Of a stretch of 64,000 nt of DNA, positions 1-6,074 are shown one piece after another. The DNA comes from Smithella sp. (GTDB lineage: Bacteria; Desulfobacterota; Syntrophia; Syntrophales; Smithellaceae), in contig SCVW01000002.1 in NCBI GenBank assembly GCA_007244375.1, forward strand, positions 62,001-126,000, given 5' to 3'. The translations under genes and the position numbers were made by a program. The stretch's first letter is position 1. Each line of letters begins with the position of its first letter. The notes beneath the pieces were generated by a model. The model saw nothing but the letters and a program-made list of their open reading frames with translations, was not told the origin of the DNA and did no database searches.

Positions 1-61
1 AAACTGACTTGGTTGTAAATGAATTAACCGTCGCCTTCTTTTTGCCTAAAATTGCTTTAAA

Positions 62-508
62 TTATTCTTCGCCAAGAGATTCGAGATCAGCTAGATCTTT
101 TTTACGGCCGGTTGCCCGCTTGTTGGTTATGTATTGTTCTTTGCCAAGGAAATGCACAGGAACATCTCCGTATAAACCTTCCTGCTTTCCTTTGTCCGCA
201 TCTTCCCATGTGACTCCGGTTAGTGAAGTAATTATATCAATACGAACAGGAGGAACACCAAGTTGGACTACCGAGTTAGGTTTCCGAAAATCTTCAATTG
301 TCAGGTTCAGAGAGCTGAAACCAAAATCAGCCAGGGCAGATAAGATTTTTTTGGCGTTTCCAGGTGAAGGGTTAACAAAGATATCAATGCCAGCGGTAAA
401 ACGCGGCGCTCCGTAAAATGCGAGGGCATAAGCGCCGACAATCATGTATTCAACTTTATGCCCGTTGAATAACTCGAGCAATTCTTTGAAGTCTTTCTGT
501 GCTTCCAT
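62..508 (-). CDS. Nucleotidyltransferase-fold protein, putative toxin-like partner of the upstream small gene
   Basis: A 148-aa protein resembling the small DUF6036/AbiEii-like nucleotidyltransferases. The fold motif near residues 24-43 reads VGAYALAFYG, then PRFTAGIDIFV. In the family the second part normally reads T-x-D-x-D; here the first Asp is replaced by Gly (residue 40), so catalysis may be impaired or metal binding altered. The gene start overlaps the 3' end of the preceding small gene by 53 bp, implying translational coupling. It is the outermost visible cassette of the array. Substrate and effect are unknown. A toxin role is inferred from the two-gene organisation and the toxin-antitoxin-rich neighbourhood. 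Confidence 0.6.
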   Translation of the reverse strand: MEAQKDFKELLELFNGHKVEYMIVGAYALAFYGAPRFTAGIDIFVNPSPGNAKKILSALADFGFSSLNLTIEDFRKPNSVVQLGVPPVRIDIITSLTGVTWEDADKGKQEGLYGDVPVHFLGKEQYITNKRATGRKKDLADLESLGEE

Positions 509-638
509 AATACTGCTTTCTTAGATAATCCACGGTGGCAACACGTTCTTCCGCAGGACGACTCAACCAGTACGAGAGATCATCCTTAACAGATTGTTTA
601 TTATTAAGAATTTTTTTATGGACAACTTTTTTAATCAT
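456..638 (-). CDS. Small partner protein of the nucleotidyltransferase (possible antitoxin)
   Basis: A 60-aa basic protein with the core SYWLSRPAEERVATVDYLR followed by a YYGS-x-x-RLQR tail. Small proteins of this kind are commonly found directly upstream of nucleotidyltransferase-fold genes in bacterial accessory DNA. It overlaps the next gene by 53 bp in another frame. No DNA-binding motif is obvious. Function as an antitoxin or chaperone for the partner is inferred from gene order only. Confidence 0.55.
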   Translation of the reverse strand: MIKKVVHKKILNNKQSVKDDLSYWLSRPAEERVATVDYLRKQYYGSTERLQRIARVIQRA

Positions 639-671
639 GTTTAATTATAACATATCTTGCTTCATTTGTCT

Positions 672-733
672 GCATAACATTTACCGTAATTACGTAAAAG
701 ACAATTGAGGATGCGTACAGCGCATTGTTATCT
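672..733 (-). other. attC site (YhcH cassette)
   Basis: This 62-bp imperfect palindrome is bounded on the plus strand by GCATAAC (672-678) and GTTATCT (727-733). The yhcH stop codon lies inside the inverse core (AGATAAC on the coding strand). Size and layout match the other attC-like sites of the array. Confidence 0.6.
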
Positions 734-1183
734 TTTGGCAACTGCGACCTTGACAACGACTTTGTGGATCTGGCCTGACGAGATCAGCGGCATGTGCGCA
801 TCTTCCGGGAAGAAGATCACAAACGCTCCACTTTGAGTGGATATCCAGGCATCCGGTTCGTCCATAAAAATCTGCTCATCATTTTTTTGATCATATTTCC
901 CGGCTGGCTTTTTACACAACGACTTAGGCTTCCATCCCATATCATCCGTTCCTGTCATGACCAATTGTATATCAATGTATTTTTCATGCGTTTCGAGTAG
1001 AGCATCCTCTTTCCTGCGGCCATTTTCCTTAGACACCATCGCATATACACGATCAGCGTCTATCTCGTATTTTCCAACCGGCAGTTCCTTCAGATCCGGG
1101 CGCAGGAGAAACTCAAATGCCTTGGCAAAACCATCGTGCAAGGTCAGATATCGGTGTGCATTTTCCAGTGTATCTAAAATCAT
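728..1183 (-). CDS. YhcH/YjgK/YiaL family protein (DUF386)
   Basis: A 151-aa protein of the YhcH/TabA cupin-like family, with the usual MI-x-DTLENA start, a central HEKYIDIQLV stretch and the C-terminal FFPEDAHMP and HKVVVKV motifs containing the conserved metal-binding His/Glu residues. Members are linked to sugar acid metabolism (sialic acid) and, for TabA, to biofilm and toxin-antitoxin regulation; the substrate here is unknown. Length is typical. The gene is a single-gene cassette whose stop codon overlaps its attC. Its ATG lies only about 10 nt from the upstream cassette core and no Shine-Dalgarno sequence is visible. Confidence 0.85.
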   Translation of the reverse strand: MILDTLENAHRYLTLHDGFAKAFEFLLRPDLKELPVGKYEIDADRVYAMVSKENGRRKEDALLETHEKYIDIQLVMTGTDDMGWKPKSLCKKPAGKYDQKNDEQIFMDEPDAWISTQSGAFVIFFPEDAHMPLISSGQIHKVVVKVAVAKR

Positions 1184-1187
1184 ATTG

Positions 1188-2006
1188 TGCGAACGAAAAG
1201 CTCACCGGCCCGAGGAACAAGCATCCGTTGGATTTATTGGTGTACGCCCGGCACGGGCGTGAACTTATGGGGTGCAAGTTCCCTATACGTGAATCCTGTT
1301 AATGTTAAAAGTAGATGAACATTAACAAAAGTATTAGCCGAAGGCAAGGGCGGAATCGTGAGAGACCGTCCGATGGAAGCCGGAGTGCAAAACGATGAGC
1401 CAAGCCTGTCCCGGACTTGATCCGGGAAACAGAAACAGCATACAAGGTTGAGTCTCCGGGCAAGTCAGCACGTGTGCCCTTCAGGGTGCAACATGACAAA
1501 GTCCCGGATTCAGGAGACAGGGTAAATGCTGCGGTTGCATCGGGAAAGTTCACGTTCTTATCCGTGGAGACCTGACCGACGTAGGGTCGTATCGTACGAC
1601 AGCGCATGTCATGGCAACATGCCGTGTGATCGGGCAGGAGTCAGCAGAGGCCATAGTAGGCATGGAAGCCGCCATTCTTGACGGTGTGGTGGTTGGAAAC
1701 GAGTCTGGTGAATAACAAAAGCTGGGAGGTCTCATCCTGTCGAAGGGCCAAACTCAAAGTATGGGGAATCGTCTATACATGCTCCGTTGCGCGATGAACC
1801 CGACGGGGGGAGCGAATTAACGGGCGCGGCGTAAGGAATACGATCCTCAAGTATCAACTTGCAGTAGCCGTCATTTATTTAAAGAGCTGTGAGGGATATT
1901 TAAGCCGACTACGGTCCGCTTGTCTTTGTGAACCGCCCGGTGCGGACCCGCACGCCGGGTGGTGTGGGGGCTGGGGGAGAAAAACCCCCGGCTACCCGAT
2001 TACCCA
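1188..2006 (-). other. attC site of the RelE cassette, split by a group II intron
   Basis: Joining the intron flanks (about 1188-1239 and 2001-2006) rebuilds a site of about 58 bp. It runs from TGCGAAC (plus strand) through GGATTTATTG to a GTTACCC-like core, so the coding-strand inverse core is GGGTAAC, just after the relE stop. The two arms pair over most of 17 positions, as in the intact neighbouring attC sites. The exact intron junction is ambiguous by one or two bases. Confidence 0.65.
1240..2000 (+). mobile_element. ORF-less group II intron
   Basis: The 5' end reads GTGTACGCCCGGCACGGGCG, a typical group II start. A G+C-rich structured stretch with no reverse-transcriptase ORF follows. 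Near the 3' end, 1930-1965 folds as domain V: an 8-bp stem, a GC bulge, a 5-bp stem and a 4-nt loop. Next comes a domain VI-like hairpin with a bulged A in GGCTACCC, and an end at CCCGAT. At about 760 bp it is far shorter than an intron carrying its maturase (2-3 kb), so movement would need an enzyme in trans. It lies antisense to the cassettes and within an attC core. The intron class was not determined. Confidence 0.85.
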
Positions 2007-2008
2007 AT

Positions 2009-2290
2009 TTATTTGCTTTTTAAGTAGCCCTTGAGATCACGATAATAATTTTCATGAGAGCCGATCATGATAAGTTCCAAATCTTTGTCGGCTTTCCGAT
2101 ACGCCAACAAATATAAATTTGTTTTGAGTTTAAATTTATGGACAAATACGCCCTTTAAATCTCCTTTTTTCTCGTCGCCAATATTCGGATTCTCGGCAAT
2201 ATTCCTTATCTCACGATCTAAAGCTTCTTTTTCGGCTTTAGTCATCTTCTTAATTTTTTTCTCAAATAATCTTGATTGATAGATTTTCAT
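2009..2290 (-). CDS. RelE/YafQ-type toxin (mRNA interferase family)
   Basis: A 93-aa RelE/ParE-superfamily protein. It opens MKIYQSRLFEKKIKKM, has a basic helical N-terminal half and ends in an IGSHENYYRDL segment typical of the YafQ/RelE C-terminal strand with its terminal His/Tyr. Family members cleave mRNA on the ribosome. It follows its antitoxin by 6 nt in a single cassette, and its stop codon is a few bases from the interrupted attC. Full length, with no sign of decay. Confidence 0.8.
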   Translation of the reverse strand: MKIYQSRLFEKKIKKMTKAEKEALDREIRNIAENPNIGDEKKGDLKGVFVHKFKLKTNLYLLAYRKADKDLELIMIGSHENYYRDLKGYLKSK

Positions 2291-2296
2291 TATAAC

Positions 2297-2515
2297 CTAT
2301 CCAAACTTGTATTCTGTTTTCTCACCCTGATCCAATTCATCTAGTCCAAACAAGATTTCTTTAATAAGAGAATACGGCAAGTCTGGATTTTCTTCAGCAC
2401 ACTTTCCCAAACGTGCCCAGTGTTCGATTTGACCTGCAAGCGACCTGTGATCGATGCGACTAAATCTCTTCGCCTCATTAACTAGCTCTTCTGAAATTCT
2501 AACCGCTGTAGGCAT
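2297..2515 (-). CDS. ParD-like antitoxin
   Basis: A 72-aa protein starting MPTAVRISEELVNEAKRFS, followed by RSLAGQIEHWARLGK. This is a ribbon-helix-helix-like N-terminus as in ParD-like antitoxins paired with RelE-type toxins. The ATG at 2515 is preferred over an upstream ATG at 2563 because GGAGG sits 7 nt before it. The acidic C-terminal half (LFGLDELDQGE) would wrap the toxin. Expected to repress its own promoter through the palindromes immediately upstream. Confidence 0.75.
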   Translation of the reverse strand: MPTAVRISEELVNEAKRFSRIDHRSLAGQIEHWARLGKCAEENPDLPYSLIKEILFGLDELDQGEKTEYKFG

Positions 2516-2531
2516 ATGTTTTCCTCCAAAA

Positions 2532-2580
2532 TGTATTATGATGCATAATATATCATAATACAATATAATGCAATATATTG
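2532..2580 (-). promoter_or_regulatory. Promoter and operator of the ParD/RelE cassette
   Basis: A perfect 11-bp inverted repeat (2532-2542 and 2552-2562, arm TGTATTATGAT) overlaps a candidate -10 TATTAT (2545-2550, minus strand). The -10 is spaced 17 bp from a weak -35 TTGCAT (2568-2573). A second inverted repeat, CAATATA/TATATTG, covers 2561-2580. The arrangement fits autorepression by the antitoxin and gives the cassette its own promoter. Confidence 0.6.
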
Positions 2581-2586
2581 TTTCAT

Positions 2587-2642
2587 GGGGAACGAAACAA
2601 TCAGCCGGGGCGTAGCGATTGGTTATATTGTTTTTGTTGTGC
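2587..2642 (-). other. attC site (second VapBC cassette)
   Basis: This 56-bp imperfect palindrome on the plus strand runs from GGGGAAC (2587-2593) to GTTGTGC (2636-2642), with central GGCGTAGCGATTGG. The arms AACGAAACAAT and the complement of ATTGTTTTTGTT pair well. It is closely related in sequence to the sites at 3290 and 6017, indicating a shared attC lineage. It begins 2 nt after the vapC stop. Confidence 0.7.
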
Positions 2643-2644
2643 TT

Positions 2645-3015
2645 TTATTTCTTCGGGAAATATTTGACCTTGCTTATATCTTTAAAGTCCACATCTTGAG
2701 TCCATATAGTAGCCCTGAATTCTTGGGCCGTTGCAAGAATAATACTGTCTGCCATTGGAAGTTGATGTTCCAGACTCAGTCTTGCTGCGGCTAATGCCAG
2801 TGATGTATTTAAATCGATTACTTCCCCTTTTTGCATGGCAACGACAGCCTGTAATGCCTCATTCTCACTGGATTCCCTCAGAATGACTTTAAATACTTCG
2901 TATATGGTTATTGCAGGAACTATAAGCTTGGTTGGATTACTCAATGGTGCCATAAAATGCTTTGCATTTATTTCATCAGCAAAATAAGCAAGCCTGAAGA
3001 ATCTACAATATTCAT
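2645..3015 (-). pseudogene. VapC-type PIN toxin, frameshifted
   Basis: The PIN-domain start MNIVDSSG begins at an ATG (3015-3013) that overlaps the vapB stop as ATGA, the normal vapBC coupling. About nine codons later the frame is lost. The rest of the toxin, LAYFADEINAKHF through MADSIILATAQ and TQDVDF, continues in another frame to 2645. Compared with the family consensus DSSGWLxYF, about four bases (one modulo three) are missing after the GGC codon. A continuous ORF reaching 3115 in the second frame exists but its first 40 residues are out-of-frame vapB sequence. The toxin is therefore probably inactive unless frameshifting occurs. Confidence 0.8.
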
Positions 3016-3218
3016 AATCTATCTTCCTCGCGCTTGAATTCTGTATTAATGCCTTTGAGAAATCCACGGAGCTCTTTGATATCACGTTCAGGAATAAGTT
3101 CAATCCTTCCGGCATATTCTACGACTTGCATTTTTTGACCCGGCTTAAGATTTAATGATTCTCTGACGTTTTTGGGTATAACCACCTGATATTTAGGTGA
3201 TACAGTGACTGATTGCAT
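3012..3218 (-). CDS. AbrB/MazE-type VapB antitoxin
   Basis: A 68-aa SpoVT/AbrB swapped-hairpin protein. VTVSPKYQVVIPKNVRE is the classic AbrB DNA-binding motif, followed by LKPGQKMQV and IELIPERDI; the C-terminal residues 47-68 would bind the toxin. A GGAGG lies upstream of the ATG. It is intact although its cognate toxin gene is frameshifted, which is the expected order of decay because loss of the antitoxin alone would be toxic. Confidence 0.85.
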   Translation of the reverse strand: MQSVTVSPKYQVVIPKNVRESLNLKPGQKMQVVEYAGRIELIPERDIKELRGFLKGINTEFKREEDRL

Positions 3219-3250
3219 AACAATGCCTCCATCGATATATTTTTGGTATT

Positions 3251-3280
3251 ACAATACAATAATCGATGCCATGCTGTCAA
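3251..3280 (-). promoter_or_regulatory. Candidate promoter of the AbrB-VapB cassette
   Basis: On the minus strand, -35 TTGACA (3275-3280) and -10 TATTGT (3251-3256) are 18 bp apart. They sit between the cassette core at 3290 and the vapB start, next to a short GTATT/AATAC inverted repeat. The cassette therefore appears to carry its own promoter. Confidence 0.5.
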
Positions 3281-3289
3281 TTATTCTAT

Positions 3290-3344
3290 GCCCAACAAAA
3301 AATCACCCGGAGCGTAGCGATCGGCTGTATTGCTTTTGTTATCT
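3290..3344 (-). other. attC site (first VapBC cassette)
   Basis: This 55-bp site on the plus strand runs from GCCCAAC (3290-3296) to GTTATCT (3338-3344). The coding-strand outer core is GTTGGGC, a perfect GTTRRRY. Arms AACAAAAAATCACC and the complement of GGCTGTATTGCTTTTGTT pair around TAGCGATCGG. The vapC stop TAA lies inside the AGATAAC inverse core. Confidence 0.75.
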
Positions 3345-3707
3345 ATTTTTTAGGTAATTTTTATGCATGCTATCCGCAGTTTGCGCCAGTTTCTTATCTA
3401 ATGTCCAGATAGGTACACCTGTCAACACAGCGGATGTAATAAGATGGGCATCCACATAGCCCATCCCTTTTCCCATTAAACGGTTATCCTCTATAAATGA
3501 CAATACTTCGTCATGTTCGGCTTCAATGCTCATCGGCAACAATTGCAAGAACGAAAGGATGACTGATCTGTCCTTAAGATTCCCGCAGGCAAGTTCTCCT
3601 ACAATCAATGGGTGGCATAGAACTCTTCCATCATTGAGCAGGTTTGCAAGTTCATCATTCCCATCCCTAAAATGGGAAACCCAAACCGATGTATCCACAA
3701 GAACCAT
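3339..3707 (-). CDS. VapC-type PIN-domain ribonuclease toxin
   Basis: A 122-aa complete PIN domain. It opens MVLVDTSVWVSHFR with the first acidic residue Asp5, then IVGELACG (Glu), GMGYVDAHL (Asp) and WTLDKKL (Asp), so all four acidic metal ligands are present. VapC toxins cleave tRNA or rRNA. It lies 3 nt after its antitoxin gene and ends in the attC. Unlike the next cassette's vapC this copy looks intact. Confidence 0.88.
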   Translation of the reverse strand: MVLVDTSVWVSHFRDGNDELANLLNDGRVLCHPLIVGELACGNLKDRSVILSFLQLLPMSIEAEHDEVLSFIEDNRLMGKGMGYVDAHLITSAVLTGVPIWTLDKKLAQTADSMHKNYLKNR

Positions 3708-3710
3708 TTC

Positions 3711-3905
3711 TTATAATGCTCCCTTTCTTCTTGGTATTGCTTCCAAATGTTTTTGAGTCCCACCGAGTCGTGCAAGCCTCTTACCACTTTCCCTGGCAAT
3801 AAGCGCCTCAAGCCCAAGCTTAACGAGGGTGGTTTTTTCCTTGATTCCAGTCATTTTGGATGCTTTGTTCATCAGATTATCTTCGATATTCAAAGTTGTT
3901 CTCAT
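3711..3905 (-). CDS. Ribbon-helix-helix VapB antitoxin (DUF2191-like)
   Basis: A 64-aa protein starting MRTTLNIEDNLMNKA, followed by GIKEKTTLVKLGLEALI, the typical beta-strand plus two helices of the RHH VapB family. The basic tail (RRKGAL) would contact the toxin. GAGG lies 8 nt before the ATG. It should bind the repeated TATGC sequences in its promoter. Confidence 0.82.
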   Translation of the reverse strand: MRTTLNIEDNLMNKASKMTGIKEKTTLVKLGLEALIARESGKRLARLGGTQKHLEAIPRRKGAL

Positions 3906-3934
3906 AGCTTCACCTCATACAAATAGTATGCCTG

Positions 3935-3963
3935 AGTATGCATCATCTATGCATATCTGTCAA
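3935..3963 (-). promoter_or_regulatory. Promoter of the RHH-VapB/VapC cassette
   Basis: On the minus strand, -35 TTGACA (3958-3963) and -10 CATACT (3935-3940) are separated by exactly 17 bp. The spacer holds repeated TATGC/TGCAT sequences that could serve as VapB operators. The promoter lies inside the cassette, between its core and vapB. Confidence 0.6.
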
Positions 3964-3970
3964 GTCATTC

Positions 3971-4037
3971 TTAGATCGTCTCGGCTTCACGGGAAGCGGC
4001 GCTTTTTGCCGCGATCCCGTGCAAGCCGATGTTAGAT
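3971..4037 (-). other. attC site with a damaged outer core (methyltransferase cassette)
   Basis: A strong hairpin: CGGCTTCACGGG and CCCGTGCAAGCCG arms with an inner GCGGC/GCCGC stem. The inverse core is perfect (plus GTTAGAT, 4031-4037, equal to coding-strand ATCTAAC). The outer core on the coding strand reads GACGATCTAAG, where GACGTTATCT would match the next cassette's AGATAAC inverse core. Two T residues therefore appear to have been lost. Confidence 0.7.
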
Positions 4038-4046
4038 CTGCCAATT

Positions 4047-4575
4047 CTATGAATTTTCAAACAATTGCATGTAAAAATATTCATTAACTTCAATAAGAAT
4101 TTTGGGTAACAACGAGACCTTTTGTCTCAATTCCTCTGGAGAAGATCGCATTTTGACCGGCGGGCCGAAAGCAGTATCTTCTTTTTTTATATTCACAATA
4201 GCCAGTCGAGCATTTGGTTTTAAAATTCGTTTTATTTCTGTTACAAATCCTTCAATTTGAGATTTTGAGAAAATGTGAAACACAGTTGAGAGGTAGACCA
4301 AATCAATTGAAGCGGCTTTCAGTCTTGTTGGTTTTGTAATATCGCCAACGCAGGCTTCTATATTGGTCATTTCAACTTTTTCTTTTTAAATTTGCAATCG
4401 ATTGATTATCCGGGTCAAGAGCATATATCTTTCTTGTATTTCCCACTATCTCAGAAAATTTTTTTGCCATATAACCGTTGCCGCAGCCAGCATCGAGAAT
4501 TGTTTGGCCGGGGCGTCTGTCCAAATTCGCCAGTATTTTTTCATTATTTAATAATCCTTCTGAAAACTTTCCCAC
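4047..4575 (-). pseudogene. Class I SAM-dependent methyltransferase, frameshifted
   Basis: The N-terminal part (from a GTG at 4575, AAGGAGA upstream) has the SAM-binding motif I LDAGCGNGYMA and an acidic ALDPDNQS motif II. The frame stops near 4372. The second half continues in another frame with DITKPTRLKAASIDLVYL and an EIKRILKPNARLAIV motif of the methyltransferase core. Removing one A from a run of five A's near 4385 joins them as NLKEKVEMTNIEA, giving a protein of about 178 aa. This is one cassette bounded by matching GTTAGAT/ATCTAAC cores. The substrate is unknown. A homopolymer sequencing error is the alternative. Confidence 0.75.
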
Positions 4576-4596
4576 TTATTCAGAATCTCCTTATGG

Positions 4597-4791
4597 ATCT
4601 AACGGCGGAGCTGGACGAGCGCAAGCTCAGCTCCGCTGATGGGGCGGAAACGGATATTTTATTCTTCCTTTATCGTTTCCGCTCCATCGGCGAGTGCGGA
4701 TGCGCAACTCGCCGTACGGGCGCGCGCAGCGCGGCCGTACCCGGAGATCACCGGCGCGCTTTAGCGCGTCCGCTGGAACGTATTGTTCGAC
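4597..4791 (-). other. Long attC site (HigBA cassette)
   Basis: This 195-bp region has a perfect outer core (coding-strand GTTAGAT, 4597-4603 on plus as ATCTAAC) and the inverse core GTCGAAC (4785-4791). Between them lie several nested hairpins, including AGCGGAC/GTCC-type arms, GGCGAGT...ACTCGCC and GTACGGG...CCCGTAC-like pairs. It is three times longer than the neighbouring sites, resembling the large VCR-type class. The higA frame runs into it. Confidence 0.6.
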
Positions 4792-5095
4792 CTTCCCTGT
4801 TTATGTGTATCATTTCATTAATTAAACGCAACTCCAAACGGCAACCAAGCGCATGGGCATATTTTTGTAATGTCGCCAGAGATGGAGAGTGTTTTCCACT
4901 ACCGGACTCCAAACGAGCAATCGCTGATTGAGTTGTTCCGATACGCTCGGCAACTTCCGCTTGAGTGATACCAGCGGAAGAACGTGCCTTAAGAAATTCG
5001 TCCAGAAAAGCAAATTCTTTTTCAAGCTGATCGTATTCAGATTTTACATCCGCGCGTTTAAGGGCGCGTGCCTTAAGTTCTTTATGAGTGAGCAT
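4748..5095 (-). CDS. XRE-family antitoxin (HigA-like)
   Basis: A 115-aa protein with a helix-turn-helix at about residues 42-95: AGITQAEVAERIGTTQSAIARLESG, then SLATLQKYAHALG. The N-terminal 40 residues form a charged helix. It starts inside the toxin gene (14-bp overlap) with GGAGA upstream. The last 14 residues, GRTIRSSGRAKARR, are encoded by the attC arm, so the native C-terminus has probably been extended or replaced by cassette-end sequence. It represses the toxin promoter and neutralises HigB (family knowledge). Confidence 0.85.
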   Translation of the reverse strand: MLTHKELKARALKRADVKSEYDQLEKEFAFLDEFLKARSSAGITQAEVAERIGTTQSAIARLESGSGKHSPSLATLQKYAHALGCRLELRLINEMIHINREGRTIRSSGRAKARR

Positions 5096-5414
5096 TTTTG
5101 ATCTCCTTCAAACGTCGTCTTGCTATGGTAAGTTCTTTGGACGGCGTTTTGTCTGTTTTTTTAATGAACTGGTGCAACATCACAATGCTTTTATCCATCA
5201 TCGTGCAATAGAAGACCCGCGCAACGCCCTCTGCTGATTTTAATCGTAATTCGAATAATCCTTCTCCAATTGCGCGCGTGTGGGGCATTCCTAAATCAGG
5301 ACCATACAACTCCATACGATCAGTGTATCTTAGAAACCGAGCGAGAAAGCCAGCAGGTAAATCAAGTATTTCGTTCTGCAACGATTCGCTGTAGTATGTG
5401 ATTGTCCAATTCAT
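5082..5414 (-). CDS. HigB/RelE-type toxin (phage Gp49-like family)
   Basis: A 110-aa protein of the Gp49/HigB family. Core segments are ILDLPAGFLARFLRYTDRME, GPDLGMPHTRAIGEGLFELR and GVARVFYC, with KKTDKTP toward the C-terminus, the conserved Arg/Lys-rich RelE-fold surface. The toxin gene comes first and the antitoxin second, the usual higBA order. There is no Shine-Dalgarno sequence. The ATG sits where transcription from the promoter just upstream should start, so the message is probably leaderless. Confidence 0.85.
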   Translation of the reverse strand: MNWTITYYSESLQNEILDLPAGFLARFLRYTDRMELYGPDLGMPHTRAIGEGLFELRLKSAEGVARVFYCTMMDKSIVMLHQFIKKTDKTPSKELTIARRRLKEIKNAHS

Positions 5415-5420
5415 GTAAGT

Positions 5421-5449
5421 TTTATAGCATATATGCTATAATTAGTCCA
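5421..5449 (-). promoter_or_regulatory. higBA promoter with palindromic operator
   Basis: On the minus strand, -35 TGGACT (5444-5449), 17-bp spacer, -10 TATAAA (5421-5426). The perfect 18-bp palindrome TATAGCATATATGCTATA (5423-5440) fills the spacer and overlaps the -10, so a bound repressor would block the promoter. The predicted start site coincides with the higB ATG (5414). Confidence 0.7.
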
Positions 5450-5469
5450 TAAAATTTATTATTAATTTT

Positions 5470-5531
5470 GGTTGACGCCAAGCATGAGGCGCGGCGGCTT
5501 TTTGCCGTCGCCCTCAATGCCGTTGTTCGGC
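5470..5531 (-). other. attC site (GNAT cassette)
   Basis: This 62-bp site is a good palindrome: GACGCCAAGCATGAGGCG and CGCCCTCAATGCCGTTG arms around GGCGGCTTTTTGCCGTC. The inverse core on the coding strand is GCCGAAC (plus GTTCGGC, 5525-5531), the exact complement of the GNAT cassette's leading core. The outer core (plus GGTTGAC, 5470-5476) has diverged from GTTRRRY. Confidence 0.75.
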
Positions 5532-6005
5532 ATCCTTCTGTAGAATTTTAAACATTCTGATACACTCAAGCTTTGATCCATTCGGCAAATTGTGAAAGGT
5601 CAATTCTTGTTCTGAATATCCATGACCCATATAAAAGCCTTTTGCATTGAGTGTGGAATGAACAGTGATTTCAAAGATACCGTTGTTTCGAGCAATCTTC
5701 TCAAGCTCGTTAAGAAGTTTCGATCCAACTCCCTTCCCGACGGCATCAGGATGAATATAAATTGCGCTGACTTCTGTGTTTTCAATATCTAAAATACCTA
5801 TCCCCAACAAATCCTTTTGCGAATCTTCTGCAACTAAAAAGAGTTTTTCTTTCAAAGCTTGATCGTAAACTGAGGGAGCAAGAACACTGGTCCAGGCGTT
5901 TAACTGCTGCTGAGTATAGTAGTTGCCGCATAGTTTCCTGATTGATGCAATGTGTAATCTCGAAATATTTTCCTTATCAGATTTGGATGCTTTTCTTATT
6001 TTCAT
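5514..6005 (-). CDS. GNAT-family N-acetyltransferase
   Basis: A 163-aa single GNAT domain with the acetyl-CoA loop IYIHPDAVGKGVGSKLL (the Q/RxxGxG/A motif as VGKGVG) at about 93-109 and a C-terminal AKGFYMGHGYSEQE strand-helix typical of the family. The acceptor is unknown; small-molecule or toxin-like (AtaT) roles cannot be separated, and no RHH antitoxin partner is present. The last codons (AEQRH, stop) are encoded inside the attC. It is a single-gene cassette whose ATG is about 12 nt from the cassette core. Confidence 0.88.
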   Translation of the reverse strand: MKIRKASKSDKENISRLHIASIRKLCGNYYTQQQLNAWTSVLAPSVYDQALKEKLFLVAEDSQKDLLGIGILDIENTEVSAIYIHPDAVGKGVGSKLLNELEKIARNNGIFEITVHSTLNAKGFYMGHGYSEQELTFHNLPNGSKLECIRMFKILQKDAEQRH

Positions 6006-6016
6006 ATGTTATCACC

Positions 6017-6071
6017 GCCGAACGAAAAAATCACCGAAGCGAAGCGATCGGGTGTATTGATTTTGTTATGT
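6017..6071 (-). other. attC site (first cassette)
   Basis: This 55-bp palindrome on the plus strand runs from GCCGAAC (6017-6023) to GTTATGT (6065-6071). Its inverse core ACATAAC on the coding strand exactly complements the GTTATGT at the cassette's start (6689-6695). The centre GCGAAGCGATCGGGTG is shared with the sites at 2587 and 3290. Confidence 0.8.
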
Positions 6072-6074
6072 CTC

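Noticed and set aside
1305-1735. Two short minus-strand ORFs inside the group II intron
   Set aside because: No reverse transcriptase or maturase similarity; they cover structured domain I RNA.
2645-3115. 156-aa ORF taken as a full VapC
   Set aside because: Its first 40 residues are vapB sequence read in the wrong frame; the true start MNIVDSSG is in another frame.
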